NCBI RefSeq assembly: GCF_023151555.2
Contig: NZ_CP100426.1
Span: forward strand, 248,001-312,000
Direction of reading: 5' to 3'
DNA: 64,000 nucleotides
Source of the DNA: Photobacterium sp. CCB-ST2H9
Lineage (GTDB): Bacteria; Pseudomonadota; Gammaproteobacteria; Enterobacterales; Vibrionaceae
In this document: positions 1-7,871 of the stretch, one piece after another
How the letters are laid out: each line of letters starts with the position of its first letter
Position numbering within the stretch: position 1 is the stretch's first letter
Notes under the pieces: generated by a model
The model's input: the letters and a program-made list of their open reading frames with translations, nothing else
What the model was told of the DNA's origin: nothing
Databases searched by the model: none
Position numbers and translations under genes: made by a program

Positions 1-1
1 G

Positions 2-247
2 GAGTTTGATTTGCTCCATCTGGCAACCGACAAATTTAACTATAAGTACAACTACTCGGCATCGGATGACGCAGAATTGCACCTGGGTGCAGTCGGGTCG
101 CCAATGCGGGTGAATATGATGGGGCCGATTGTGCCGGTAAGTCATCTGTTGGCTTACCTGGCAGAGAAGCGGGACGCTAAGGCGGCATCCCCTTCTTCTC
201 AGACATCTGATGAGGGGCTTGATCAGCTTCAGGCGAAACCATCCTGA
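2..247 (+). CDS. C-terminal fragment of an unrecognised protein
   Basis: The frame is open from base 2 and stops at 245-247, so this is the last 81 codons of a gene that begins before the window. The visible part is soluble, with an aromatic, acidic stretch (DKFNYKYNYSASDDAELHLG) followed by a hydrophobic segment around PIVPVSHLLAYLAEKRD and a polar Ser/Gln-rich tail. I see no known motif and cannot name the family. A clear intrinsic terminator follows 20 bases after the stop, which supports a real gene end. Confidence 0.6.
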   Translation, partial: EFDLLHLATDKFNYKYNYSASDDAELHLGAVGSPMRVNMMGPIVPVSHLLAYLAEKRDAKAASPSSQTSDEGLDQLQAKPS

Positions 248-265
248 ATCGAAAATGAATCAACC

Positions 266-292
266 TGAAAAAGGAGCTGTGGCTCCTTTTTT
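266..292 (+). terminator. Intrinsic terminator
   Basis: The stem AAAAGGAGC / GCTCCTTTT with a short TGTG loop runs into a T run. It lies 20 bases after the stop of the partial first gene. Confidence 0.8.
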
Positions 293-380
293 CATGTCTG
301 ATTTTGGGAATTACCGGGTGGAGCCATGAGATGAAGTCGGCTATCTTAGGTTTTGCAGCCACAATGAAGAGGGTAAATGG

Positions 381-887
381 ATGATGTCATGGACGCAGGG
401 CGGATGCCTGGCAATGATGCTGCTGGTGACACAGCCTGTTCTTGCAGCACAATCAGATGTTACAGATTTTGCTTCTATGTCGGAGCTGGTCGGAAAATGG
501 CAATGTTTGCCCGATAAAAAAGCATCAGAAAAGGAAGAAAGCTGGGTAAATTACGACATTCATCGTGATGGCAAAGTGGTTTCAAAAGAATGGATCCGCT
601 ATCAGGAACAGGGGAAAACGGAACTGGAGTTCAACCTCTTCGTTGATTACCTGCTTGAAGCGCACGAAGGCCAGTACCGGCTGAAACCTGTTTCGATGAA
701 ACGGGAAATTCTGGTTGATCCGTATAAAGCGGATCCGTTCGGCTACGATGCGCAACGTGATTTAATGGGTTACCGTATCTTCCTTCAGCCTGTGCTGAAA
801 GGAAAAAACACGGCGAAGTTTGAAATGTGGTACCACATTACGCCGCATGACCATTTCTCAATGCAATGCCAGCGTCGTACGGCATAG
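381..887 (+). CDS. Unrecognised secreted protein, 168 aa
   Basis: The protein starts with a hydrophobic N-terminus (CLAMMLLVTQPVLAAQ), a good Sec signal peptide with probable cleavage after VLAA, so it is likely periplasmic. The mature part contains GKWQC near its start and MQCQRR near its end, a Cys pair that could form a disulphide. The start ATG at 381 has GAGGG seven bases upstream. The fold suggested by 'VGKWQC...DIHRDGKVVSKEWIRY' resembles lipocalin-like or calycin-type small beta proteins, but that is a guess. It stands alone between a terminator and a convergent antiporter gene, so context gives no function. Confidence 0.7.
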   Translation: MMSWTQGGCLAMMLLVTQPVLAAQSDVTDFASMSELVGKWQCLPDKKASEKEESWVNYDIHRDGKVVSKEWIRYQEQGKTELEFNLFVDYLLEAHEGQYRLKPVSMKREILVDPYKADPFGYDAQRDLMGYRIFLQPVLKGKNTAKFEMWYHITPHDHFSMQCQRRTA

Positions 888-894
888 TTGGAAA

Positions 895-2061
895 CTAGTC
901 TTTCCGTAGGTTTTTAGCACTGGAAATCGGGGTCGGGAAACGACTCACAACCCAGTAAGTCGATAAAATGAAGGTGGTCAGGGTGGCCGCCTGAATAAAT
1001 AACATCCCCTGATCGGAGACCAGTCCGGCGGTCAGCGCAGTATAGGCCAGTAAGAGCGAAAACTCGCTGGCCTGACTTAAGCGGGCCGATAACTCGCGGG
1101 TCGCCTTTTCACGGGCCAGTTTTAGTGCAAATGCAAAACCGAACGCCTTCACCACAATTAAAATCACACCAAACAAACATCCCCACAGCAGCACCACATC
1201 TCCCCGTGTGAATTCCATTTTTGCCCCGACAGCGAAGAAAAACAGAATCAGGAAAAACTCTCTTAAAGGCTTCAGGTGCAGGGAAATGGCCTGGGCCACC
1301 CGGCTGATTGCGATGGAAAGTCCGGCGACAAAGGCGCCGATCTCATAGGAAAGGCCAGCCAGATGTGCTGTTTCTGCCCAGAGCAGGCACCAGGCCAGTG
1401 CAGCCACGAAGGTATACTCCTGAATCACATCGAAGCGACGGAACAAGGGCAATACCAGATAGCGCACGCCCAGATAAGCCAGCAAGCAAAGGAGCGCCAG
1501 TTTCATCAGAATGAGTCCGAACGCGCTGAGCATGGCATCCGGGGTGCGGACGTTCAGAAACAGAATGACGATAATGGCCAGCATATCCTGGATCAGTAAG
1601 ACGCTTGTCATCACTTCCCCAAGACGCTGATGGTGCAGTGTGGTCGTCGGAATCAGCTTTAAACCGATCACCGTACTGGAAAACATCAGTGCGGCTGCAG
1701 CGACCAGTGTGTCAGCCAGAGACAGGTCAATCAACCATCCGAATCCCAGGGTGACCAGAAAAAAAAGGCAGCAGGTGCCCAGTGTGATCAGGGCACTTTC
1801 CTGAAACAGGCTGATGAGTTTAAAAGGCTGCAGGTTCAGGCCAAGCAGAAATAACAGCAGAATGACGCCGAATTGTCCGAACTGAATGATCCGGTCATTA
1901 TCCGACAACATTCCGAGGCCGCTGGGGCCAAGGGCGATGCCAGCGGCAATATAAGCCAGAATAATGGGCTGGCGGGCATAGAGAAAAAGTGTCCCCAATA
2001 ATGCTGAACTGACCACAATGATTCCGATTTCGAAAATCATGGTTTGCAGCTCATTCAGCAT
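895..2061 (-). CDS. CPA2-family cation:proton antiporter, membrane domain only
   Basis: A 388-residue, highly hydrophobic protein with roughly eleven or twelve membrane segments. It matches the Na+/H+ exchanger domain of the Kef/CPA2 family: 'AYIAAGIALGPSGLG' near residue 40, 'LLLFLLGLNL' near 70, 'ALMFSSTVIGLKLIP' near 130 and 'LLIQDMLAII' near 157, where the QD pair corresponds to the ion-path Asp of KefB/KefC. There is no C-terminal RCK/TrkA-N nucleotide-binding domain, so it is shorter than KefB/C (about 600 aa) and cannot be gated through one. It should exchange K+ or Na+ for protons across the inner membrane. A purine-rich GGGGG lies just upstream of the ATG. It converges on the preceding gene with only 7 bases between the stops. 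Confidence 0.85.
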   Translation of the reverse strand: MLNELQTMIFEIGIIVVSSALLGTLFLYARQPIILAYIAAGIALGPSGLGMLSDNDRIIQFGQFGVILLLFLLGLNLQPFKLISLFQESALITLGTCCLFFLVTLGFGWLIDLSLADTLVAAAALMFSSTVIGLKLIPTTTLHHQRLGEVMTSVLLIQDMLAIIVILFLNVRTPDAMLSAFGLILMKLALLCLLAYLGVRYLVLPLFRRFDVIQEYTFVAALAWCLLWAETAHLAGLSYEIGAFVAGLSIAISRVAQAISLHLKPLREFFLILFFFAVGAKMEFTRGDVVLLWGCLFGVILIVVKAFGFAFALKLAREKATRELSARLSQASEFSLLLAYTALTAGLVSDQGMLFIQAATLTTFILSTYWVVSRFPTPISSAKNLRKD

Positions 2062-2142
2062 ACGGCCCCCGGGCGATCAGAATCAGGAATGACATTTTAA
2101 AAGCATAGATGTTTTTAATTCCCGGGGAGTTTTGCTTGCTTT

Positions 2143-2718
2143 TCAGGTTCCGAATTCTGCGAGAATTGCTGCCAAACGTTCAATTTTGATGTTGGAGAGC
2201 TGCCGATAATCGAAATACGGGCAGACAACCAGTCTGTGTTCCCGGTTGATGGCAAATTCGTGATCCAGCCAGGTCAGAGGAATGTTCAGCTGACCTGCGC
2301 TGATCAGCTTTTTGGCATATGTTCGCCCCATGATGATGTGGTATTTGAGGGGGAACGCCATATCAGTCGCCAGAGCGGGCGGGCTGAAAAGCAGTGCAGT
2401 CTGACCGGATGGCTGGAGTAAAAAATTATCCCGGTAGTGCTGCCAGCTTGGTGTTTGCGCGGCGAAGGGAAATCGCTGGTGATCCAGGGCGCCAATCAGT
2501 TTGGCATAAACATTAAACACTTTTCGCCACCCGTTGCCGCAGGCCTGACCAATGCTGTCAATCTCCCCCGGGATTGCAGGTTGCAATTGATCAAGGGTTG
2601 CCATTCCGGGCATATCAGGACGGTTCTCGATATAAGCTGCGAAGGTGAAATCCGGGCAGCCCAGCCCGATCAGGTGGTTGTTGTTTTCAGGGGCGATCTT
2701 GTCGTTATTTTCAGGCAT
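2143..2718 (-). CDS. Unrecognised cytosolic protein, 191 aa
   Basis: No signal peptide or membrane segment is visible. The body is well-composed globular sequence (GLGCPDFTFAAYIENRP, GNGWRKVFNVYAKLIG, YHIIMGRTYAKKLI, VVCPYFDYRQLSN), which argues for a real protein, and it looks like one of the conserved uncharacterised Vibrionaceae families. I cannot assign a function. The proposed ATG at 2718 has no convincing Shine-Dalgarno, so the start may lie a few codons inside. It lies 81 bases upstream of the antiporter gene on the same strand and might be co-transcribed with it. Confidence 0.7.
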   Translation of the reverse strand: MPENNDKIAPENNNHLIGLGCPDFTFAAYIENRPDMPGMATLDQLQPAIPGEIDSIGQACGNGWRKVFNVYAKLIGALDHQRFPFAAQTPSWQHYRDNFLLQPSGQTALLFSPPALATDMAFPLKYHIIMGRTYAKKLISAGQLNIPLTWLDHEFAINREHRLVVCPYFDYRQLSNIKIERLAAILAEFGT

Positions 2719-2854
2719 CTGTGTCGATTGTCTTGAATATGCAGAGTGTTGAATGAATGTTGCGTGATTTTACTTAAGCTTTACCTGATATTGACACTGC
2801 TTTACCAAGCTATATGTACGCTGTACATAAATGCAAAAGAACAGGTGGCATTCT

Positions 2855-3187
2855 ATGAAAAATCTATGGATTGGTGCGCTGTGTCTGTCTTTGGTCATGC
2901 CAGCAATGAGCTGGGCTCATGGTGGCAGAGATCATGGATACGGCCATGAACATCGAAAGTACTACAAGCACAAACACAGACATAAACATCATTATCATGA
3001 GCCAAGACACTATCACCATCGGGATGTTGTCGTGGTGCATGAGCGGCCGCGTAGAGAATATCACAGATCGAACTTACCGGAACTGGTGACTTTTGCGGTG
3101 ATTTCCGGGATAACCTACGCCGTTATCGACAATGCTTTTTATAAGCAATCTGGTGACAAGTACGTTTACACGCCACAACGTCCTTAA
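2855..3187 (+). CDS. His-rich periplasmic protein, 110 aa
   Basis: The start is placed at ATG 2855 because AGGTGG lies eight bases before it and the product then begins with a clean Sec signal peptide (MKNLWIGALCLSLVMPAMSWA). Residues of about 22 to 62 are extremely His/Arg/Lys/Tyr-rich, with about 15 histidines in 50 residues (for example HKHRHKHHYHEP). This is followed by an acidic turn and a hydrophobic segment (VTFAVISGITYAVIDNAFY) that may be membrane-associated. A metal-binding periplasmic role (Ni, Zn or Cu) is plausible from composition only; there is no transporter or regulator next to it to support that. An imperfect terminator hairpin follows. Confidence 0.75.
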   Translation: MKNLWIGALCLSLVMPAMSWAHGGRDHGYGHEHRKYYKHKHRHKHHYHEPRHYHHRDVVVVHERPRREYHRSNLPELVTFAVISGITYAVIDNAFYKQSGDKYVYTPQRP

Positions 3188-3225
3188 CTGACGATCCTCC
3201 AGTCTCTTTGAAATCCTCCAGTTTT

Positions 3226-3272
3226 AGCCTTCCTGACGTTAACCATTTTGGTGTCCGGCAGGGAGGCTTTCT
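3226..3272 (+). terminator. Probable intrinsic terminator
   Basis: AGCCTTCCTG pairs with CAGGGAGGCT (one mismatch), followed by TTTCTTC. It ends the His-rich protein gene. Confidence 0.55.
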
Positions 3273-3596
3273 TCATTCGAATATCACGTCATGATTCAAT
3301 TCGATACCAATATTTTGAATGGGATTTTTATCACAAATAGCATAATAAACTGGTTTTTGGTGTGATCTGAGATGGCTTTTGGAATCAGAATCAAAAAGCC
3401 AAATCATTCAATATCAATGACTTATATTACTCTTTAGCAAAGAACTCTGGTTTTTCAAGGGTCCAGTAGAAAAATCTGGTTTAATAGGCCAGTGTTTTTC
3501 ACTTGGATAGAGCTATTAACTGAATTATCTCTAGTTGATGAAGTTTATCACTGCAAGGTGTTGGCAAAAACGAATTTTTCTTTATCCTCTTGTGTA
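3273..3596. other. AT-rich upstream region of the dioxygenase operon
   Basis: No convincing gene lies in this stretch. It contains a 7-bp stem hairpin (GGCTTTT at 3374-3380 with AAAAGCC at 3394-3400) without a T run, and AT-rich sequence that should carry the promoter of the downstream operon. I could not pick a clear -35/-10 pair. Confidence 0.5.
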
Positions 3597-3689
3597 ATGA
3601 AATTGTTAATCGATGTTTGCATTGTCGTGCAGGCTGAGACGTACGCCTTGCTGGATGCAGGGTGTTGCTATGGATGTGGCGCTTGCTAA
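3597..3689 (+). CDS. Candidate Cys-rich leader or precursor peptide
   Basis: A 30-codon frame (ATG 3597, TAA 3687-3689) encodes a peptide ending in GCCYGCGAC: four Cys codons within the last eight. The same frame stays open upstream to a GTG at 3492. The stop codon directly abuts the GAGGAG Shine-Dalgarno of the 2OG-Fe dioxygenase gene, whose ATG is 14 bases further on. Such geometry suits either a cysteine-sensing leader peptide (a ribosome stalled on the Cys codons would change access to the downstream site) or a small ribosomal peptide substrate for the adjacent enzymes. Against it: no good Shine-Dalgarno precedes ATG 3597, GTG 3627 or GTG 3492. Whether it is translated is unknown. Confidence 0.3.
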   Translation: MKLLIDVCIVVQAETYALLDAGCCYGCGAC

Positions 3690-3703
3690 GAGGAGCAGAT
3701 GCA

Positions 3704-4354
3704 ATGAGTGTTTCAGTGGATCGTACCCTTCAACTCACCCAATTAAGTGGACAGGCTATCAGCGATCTGTCTCCTTCGTTTAATCATCTTCCCAAAACAG
3801 GTCATGCCGACGGTGAATACCGTTTGCGTCGATATTCGATTGTGAAAGCGACCGCTAATGGTATTGAGCATCTGCCGCAAAGAGCATTTATGCAGTCGGA
3901 TGAGATCAATCATTTTCAGGGTAATGTCGCCCGGACATTTGAACCGCTGGAAGACAAGATTGTTTACAGTGCGGGTATGCGCGAGATGTGTGAAGTATTC
4001 AAGCGTGCCAATGCACTGTCAGACGATCAGGAAATTGAAATTCATCAGATTCGTATCGCTGCGCTGGACGGAGAAACTCAGGTTGCGCCGGAAGGTGTCC
4101 ATCAGGATGGCTTTGATCATATCGCCGTAATCGGCTTTGGTCGCGAGAACATCGAAGGTGGTGAGTTCCTGGTCTACAAAACGAAAGATGATTTGCCCAT
4201 TCTGAGCATGGAGTTGGAGCAGGGTGAGGTTGCTATTCTGGCGGATAATCAGCTCTGGCATAACGCGCGTCCGATCAAAGCGGTGAAACAAGATCAGCAA
4301 GGTTATATGGACCTGTTTGTTCTGACGGCCCGGGAGACAAATTATGCACTTTGA
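3704..4354 (+). CDS. 2OG-Fe(II) dioxygenase family protein
   Basis: A 216-residue protein that looks like the bacterial 2OG-Fe dioxygenase family containing amino-acid hydroxylases such as isoleucine dioxygenase (PF10014). The metal-binding pattern is visible as H133-Q-D135 (VHQDGFDH) and the distal H186 in LWHNARP, with R189 a candidate 2-oxoglutarate ligand. It should use 2OG, O2 and Fe(II) to hydroxylate a small substrate, probably a free amino acid or amino-acid derivative. ATG 3704 is chosen because AGGAG lies eight bases upstream; an upstream TTG at 3662 lacks a site. The last 11 bases overlap the start of the PLP enzyme gene, so the two are translationally coupled. The substrate is unknown. 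Confidence 0.8.
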   Translation: MSVSVDRTLQLTQLSGQAISDLSPSFNHLPKTGHADGEYRLRRYSIVKATANGIEHLPQRAFMQSDEINHFQGNVARTFEPLEDKIVYSAGMREMCEVFKRANALSDDQEIEIHQIRIAALDGETQVAPEGVHQDGFDHIAVIGFGRENIEGGEFLVYKTKDDLPILSMELEQGEVAILADNQLWHNARPIKAVKQDQQGYMDLFVLTARETNYAL

Positions 4355-5585
4355 TGTGGCGAAGGTTCGTCAGCAATTTCCTGCACTGAATCAGCGGGTG
4401 AATAACGAACCTGTTTATTTCTTTGATGGCCCGGGTGGTTCGCAGGTGCCTTCGACAGTGCTTCAGGCGATGACGGATTATCTGGGCCGCTATAACTCAA
4501 ACCTGGGTGGCGCTTTTTTCTCGAGTGAGGTGACGGTGTCACTGATGGCATCCGCCCGTCAGGCTGTACAAGCGCTGCTGAATGCCCCTTCACCAGACAA
4601 CATTGTTTTTGGTCCGAACATGACGTCGCTGACCTTCCAGCTCAGCCGTGCGATTTCGCGTGACTGGCAGCAGGGTGATGAAGTGATTGTGACTTCACTG
4701 GATCATTATTCCAATGTGTCCAGCTGGCAGCAGGCTGCGGATGATAAAGGCGTGCTGGTTCGCCAGGTTCGGGTCAACGAAGATGACAGTACGCTGGACT
4801 ATGCACATTTTGAGTCGCTGCTGAATGAGAAAACACGACTGGTTGCGGTGACTTATGCATCGAACACAACCGGCTCTGTGGTGGATGTAGCCCGAATTGT
4901 TGAAGCGGCGCATCGTGTCGGAGCGAAGGTTTATGTGGATGCGGTTCATTATGCACCGCATAAACTGGTAGATGTTCAGGCACTTGGCTGCGACTTCCTC
5001 GCTTGTTCAGCATATAAATTTTTCGGACCCCACGTTGGCATTGCTTATGTGGCTCCGCAGTGGCTGCAAACGCTGAAACCATACAAAGTAGAACCGGCGA
5101 CGGACATTGGTCCGGGGCGTTTTGAAACCGGCACGCAGAACTTTGAAGGTTTGGCAGGCGTGATTGCGGCAATTGACTATCTTGCTCAGTGGGGAACACC
5201 GGAGCAGAATCTGCGGCAGCGTCTGGAAACGAGCTATGCACAGTATCAGACTCATGAAGAAGCGCTGAGTCAGCATTTCCTGAATTGGGTCAAAAAGTTC
5301 AGCAATGTGTCATTGTTTGGAATTGAGGATGAGACGCAACTCGCAGAACGTACGCCAACTTTCGCGATTCGTGTTGAAGATGTCCCGCCGTCGGATATAG
5401 CATTCCGGCTCGGTCAGCAGAACATGTGTGTCTGGAATGGCCATTTCTACGCATTAGGCCTGTGTCGCCAGCTGGGTATTCTTGAGAGTGGTGGCGTCAT
5501 TCGTATCGGTTTTATGCACTACAATACCAAAGAAGAAATCGACAAACTGTTTGAAGCTTTGTCTCCATTCTTAAAAACAAAATAA
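4344..5585 (+). CDS. Class V PLP enzyme, cysteine desulfurase-like (TIGR01976 type)
   Basis: A 413-residue fold-type I PLP enzyme of the NifS/CsdA-like class V group. Visible sites are H121 (DHYSN) for ring stacking, D199 and H202 (VDAVHYAPH), and the Schiff-base Lys in CSAYKFFGPH (K225). The C-terminal region that in true SufS/CsdA desulfurases holds the catalytic Cys in an RxGHHCA loop reads instead QQNMCVWNGHFYALGLC, so the classical desulfurase loop is absent, although C362 and C374 are nearby. This matches the uncharacterised 'cysteine desulfurase-like' subfamily rather than SufS. It is coupled to the dioxygenase gene by an 11-base overlap, which suggests the pair acts on one substrate. 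Its real reaction (desulfuration, transamination, lyase) cannot be decided here. Confidence 0.85.
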   Translation: MHFDVAKVRQQFPALNQRVNNEPVYFFDGPGGSQVPSTVLQAMTDYLGRYNSNLGGAFFSSEVTVSLMASARQAVQALLNAPSPDNIVFGPNMTSLTFQLSRAISRDWQQGDEVIVTSLDHYSNVSSWQQAADDKGVLVRQVRVNEDDSTLDYAHFESLLNEKTRLVAVTYASNTTGSVVDVARIVEAAHRVGAKVYVDAVHYAPHKLVDVQALGCDFLACSAYKFFGPHVGIAYVAPQWLQTLKPYKVEPATDIGPGRFETGTQNFEGLAGVIAAIDYLAQWGTPEQNLRQRLETSYAQYQTHEEALSQHFLNWVKKFSNVSLFGIEDETQLAERTPTFAIRVEDVPPSDIAFRLGQQNMCVWNGHFYALGLCRQLGILESGGVIRIGFMHYNTKEEIDKLFEALSPFLKTK

Positions 5586-5643
5586 TTATTACAGCGTATT
5601 GCTGAACATCCTGTCACAGGCTTTATTACAAGCCATATATATC

Positions 5644-5670
5644 AAAGCCCACGTATGCGTGGGCTTTGTC
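5644..5670 (+). terminator. Intrinsic terminator
   Basis: A perfect 10-bp stem AAAGCCCACG / CGTGGGCTTT with a TATG loop lies 58 bases after the PLP enzyme stop. It ends the dioxygenase operon. Confidence 0.8.
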
Positions 5671-5977
5671 GTTGTTTGCCGGCCAGACTTCAAATCTTAC
5701 GGCTTCCGGGTCAGCTGCAATTGCATGTTCTTGGCATTACTTCACAGGAAGGGGCCTGAGTCATCAGATTTCGAAAGTATCCGGTCACTGTGGTTGTCCC
5801 TCGTCTTCTTTCTGAGGAAGGTGAGAGAGCTTGAGCATTCTTTTGTACCATTCGGTCAGTACAAATCCGGAATACGAATCTGGAAGCAAGCTTGCACGTT
5901 TCTCATCTATGATATCGTTATAATGCTTGTGAAAAATTTTCAGGGTTGGATGACCCTTCATAACAGCGAGACAGAAA
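5671..5977. other. Intergenic region with a probable promoter
   Basis: No gene is supported here. A perfect TATAAT at 5919-5924 lies about 55 bases before the small membrane protein gene and is a good -10 candidate. TTGCAC at 5892-5897 is the best -35 but is too far away (21-base spacer). Confidence 0.45.
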
Positions 5978-6169
5978 ATGTTGAAATATATTGTGATTGC
6001 TCTGGTGGGCCTGGGGATTTATATCGGCGTGACCTATAAAGATCAGATTGAAGATATGCTTGATTCACGTCCGATGGAAGAAGCGCATGATCTGCTGGAG
6101 GATATGGGTGACCAGGCAGCAGATGCCAAAGATGCTCTGAACAAGCAGCTGGGATCTCTGCAAAACTAA
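5978..6169 (+). CDS. Small inner-membrane protein, 63 aa
   Basis: The protein begins with one membrane segment (LKYIVIALVGLGIYIGVTY), followed by a strongly acidic amphipathic stretch (DQIEDMLDSRPMEEAHDLLEDMGDQAADAKDALNKQ) likely to form a helix or coiled coil in the cytoplasm or periplasm. The family is not recognised. It has its own probable promoter and terminator, so it is a monocistronic unit. The ribosome site is weak (GCGAGA region), but the fold and the flanking signals support it. Confidence 0.65.
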   Translation: MLKYIVIALVGLGIYIGVTYKDQIEDMLDSRPMEEAHDLLEDMGDQAADAKDALNKQLGSLQN

Positions 6170-6206
6170 TTGCAACGCTCATCGATGATGGGCAGGTACA
6201 GATGTC

Positions 6207-6234
6207 AAAACGGCGACCCTGGGGTCGCCGTTTC
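6207..6234 (+). terminator. Intrinsic terminator between convergent genes
   Basis: The stem AAACGGCGACCC / GGGTCGCCGTTT has a 2-base loop as drawn, which probably opens to a larger one. It ends the small membrane protein gene and may also serve sstT from the other side. Confidence 0.75.
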
Positions 6235-6274
6235 ATTTGACTGTCAGCTGTCTCAGACAGTGTATTACAGTTGC

Positions 6275-7513
6275 TTAAGCTTTGGCTGTTTGACCGTTTG
6301 CTTCAGCTTCAGCTGCGCGGCATGCAGCAGCGGTAAAGATAACATCAGTTGAGCTGTTCAGCGCAGTCTCGGCAGAGTCCTGAATCACACCGATGATGAA
6401 ACCAATCGCAACGACCTGCATCGCAACTTCGTTCGATACACCGAACAGGCTGCAAGCCAGTGGAATCAGCAGCAGAGAACCACCTGCAACACCAGAAGCA
6501 CCACATGCAGAAACTGCAGCGACAACACTCAGCAGCAGGGCAGTGAGCAGATCAACCTGAATACCCAGTGTATTCACGGCAGCCAGTGTCAGTACAGTGA
6601 TTGTGATTGCTGCCCCAGCCATGTTGATGGTCGCACCCAGTGGGATAGAGACAGAGTAAGTGTCTTCATGCAGATCCAGCTCTTTACACAGTTGCATGTT
6701 CACTGGAATGTTTGCAGCAGAACTACGGGTAAAGAAGGCAGTGATACCACTTTCACGAACACACTTCAGAACCAGCGGGTATGGATTCTGTTTCGTTTTG
6801 TAGAAAACGATCGCAGGGTTCACAATGAACGCGATGATAGCCATAGAACCCAGCAGTACAGCCAGCAGGTGAGCGTAGTCACCCAGAGCGCTAAAGCCGG
6901 TTTCTGCAAAAGTTTTCGCAACCAGACCGAAAATACCGATCGGTGCCAGACGAATGACGAAACGAACGATCAGCGTAACGCCGTTCGACATGTCCTGGAA
7001 TACTTGTTTCGTTGCATCAGATGCTGAGTGCAGGGCAAAACCCAGACCGACAGCCCATGCCAGAATACCGATGTAATTGCCGGACAGCAGTGCATTGATC
7101 GGGTTATCAACCACTTTGAACAGCAGCGTGTTCAAAACTTCCGCGATCCCTTCAGGTGCAGCCTGATTCGCGGTACCAGCATCCAGAGTCAGAGTTGTCG
7201 GGAAAAGGAAACTCAGGGTTACTGCAGTAAGCGCGGCCATCAGTGTACCGAACAGGTACAGCATGATGATTGGTTTCATGTTGGTGTTTGCACCTTTCTT
7301 CTGATTTGCAATTGAAGATGCAACCAGAATAAATACCAGTACAGGTGCAACAGCTTTCAGGGCACTGACGAACAGACTGCCAAGGAAACCGACTTTCATA
7401 GCAGCATCTGTAGATACAGCAGCAAGGACGATACCTGCCACGATACCAATAAGAATCTGGATAACCAGACTGCCATTGGCAATTTTTGCAAGGAATGGTT
7501 GTGGTTGACTCAT
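6275..7513 (-). CDS. sstT: Serine/threonine:Na+ symporter SstT
   Basis: A 412-residue member of the dicarboxylate/amino acid:cation symporter (DAACS) family that imports serine and threonine with Na+. Hallmarks are the helical-hairpin serine-rich stretch '[21 protein letters not shown]', the '[17 protein letters not shown]' motif and '[18 protein letters not shown]' near the C-terminus; the N-terminal '[17 protein letters not shown]' is also typical of SstT. The start is placed at ATG 7513 ([11 protein letters not shown]) because AGGATG lies a few bases upstream; the frame runs 30 codons further but without a site. The gene stands alone. The AGGAT in the ribosome site also fits a CsrA target motif, which is an inference only. 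Confidence 0.95.
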   Translation of the reverse strand: MSQPQPFLAKIANGSLVIQILIGIVAGIVLAAVSTDAAMKVGFLGSLFVSALKAVAPVLVFILVASSIANQKKGANTNMKPIIMLYLFGTLMAALTAVTLSFLFPTTLTLDAGTANQAAPEGIAEVLNTLLFKVVDNPINALLSGNYIGILAWAVGLGFALHSASDATKQVFQDMSNGVTLIVRFVIRLAPIGIFGLVAKTFAETGFSALGDYAHLLAVLLGSMAIIAFIVNPAIVFYKTKQNPYPLVLKCVRESGITAFFTRSSAANIPVNMQLCKELDLHEDTYSVSIPLGATINMAGAAITITVLTLAAVNTLGIQVDLLTALLLSVVAAVSACGASGVAGGSLLLIPLACSLFGVSNEVAMQVVAIGFIIGVIQDSAETALNSSTDVIFTAAACRAAEAEANGQTAKA

Positions 7514-7770
7514 ACTACATCCTGAATGTTTTGAGTTGGTTCGGAAGCGTTTTATGTTGTTTGCGGGTGGTTTTGTAACAGGATAATCGATGGATTTCCA
7601 CACTTCTTTTTATAAACTTTTAGATTACACATCATTAACCTTCCCGGAATCTGTGTTTTGTGAGCAACTTATCAATAATAAATTACTGCTTTTAGAGCAA
7701 TCTGCCTGTTTTCCTGCCTTTGACAGTATGCTGTGTGGAATGCTTCGCAAAACACCGAATGTTAAATGTT
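7514..7770. other. Intergenic region upstream of sstT
   Basis: AT-rich and without a supported gene. It should carry the sstT promoter (reverse strand). A short forward frame at 7590-7772 has no ribosome site or recognisable features. Confidence 0.4.
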
Positions 7771-7799
7771 AAAAAAATCCTGCCATAAAGGCAGGATTA
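7771..7799 (-). terminator. Intrinsic terminator of the moxR-bat operon
   Basis: On the reverse strand AATCCTGCC TTTA GGCAGGATT runs into seven Ts. It lies about 75 bases after the batD stop. Confidence 0.85.
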
Positions 7800-7871
7800 G
7801 AATGCAACGGATGTAACAAACAAGCTGCATAATCCGTTAGATCTCAAACGAATTGGGCAGTAAACCGCTCA

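Noticed and set aside
5599..6039. Forward ORF of 146 codons downstream of the PLP enzyme
   Set aside because: It runs through the operon's terminator hairpin and into the small membrane protein gene, and its composition is not protein-like.
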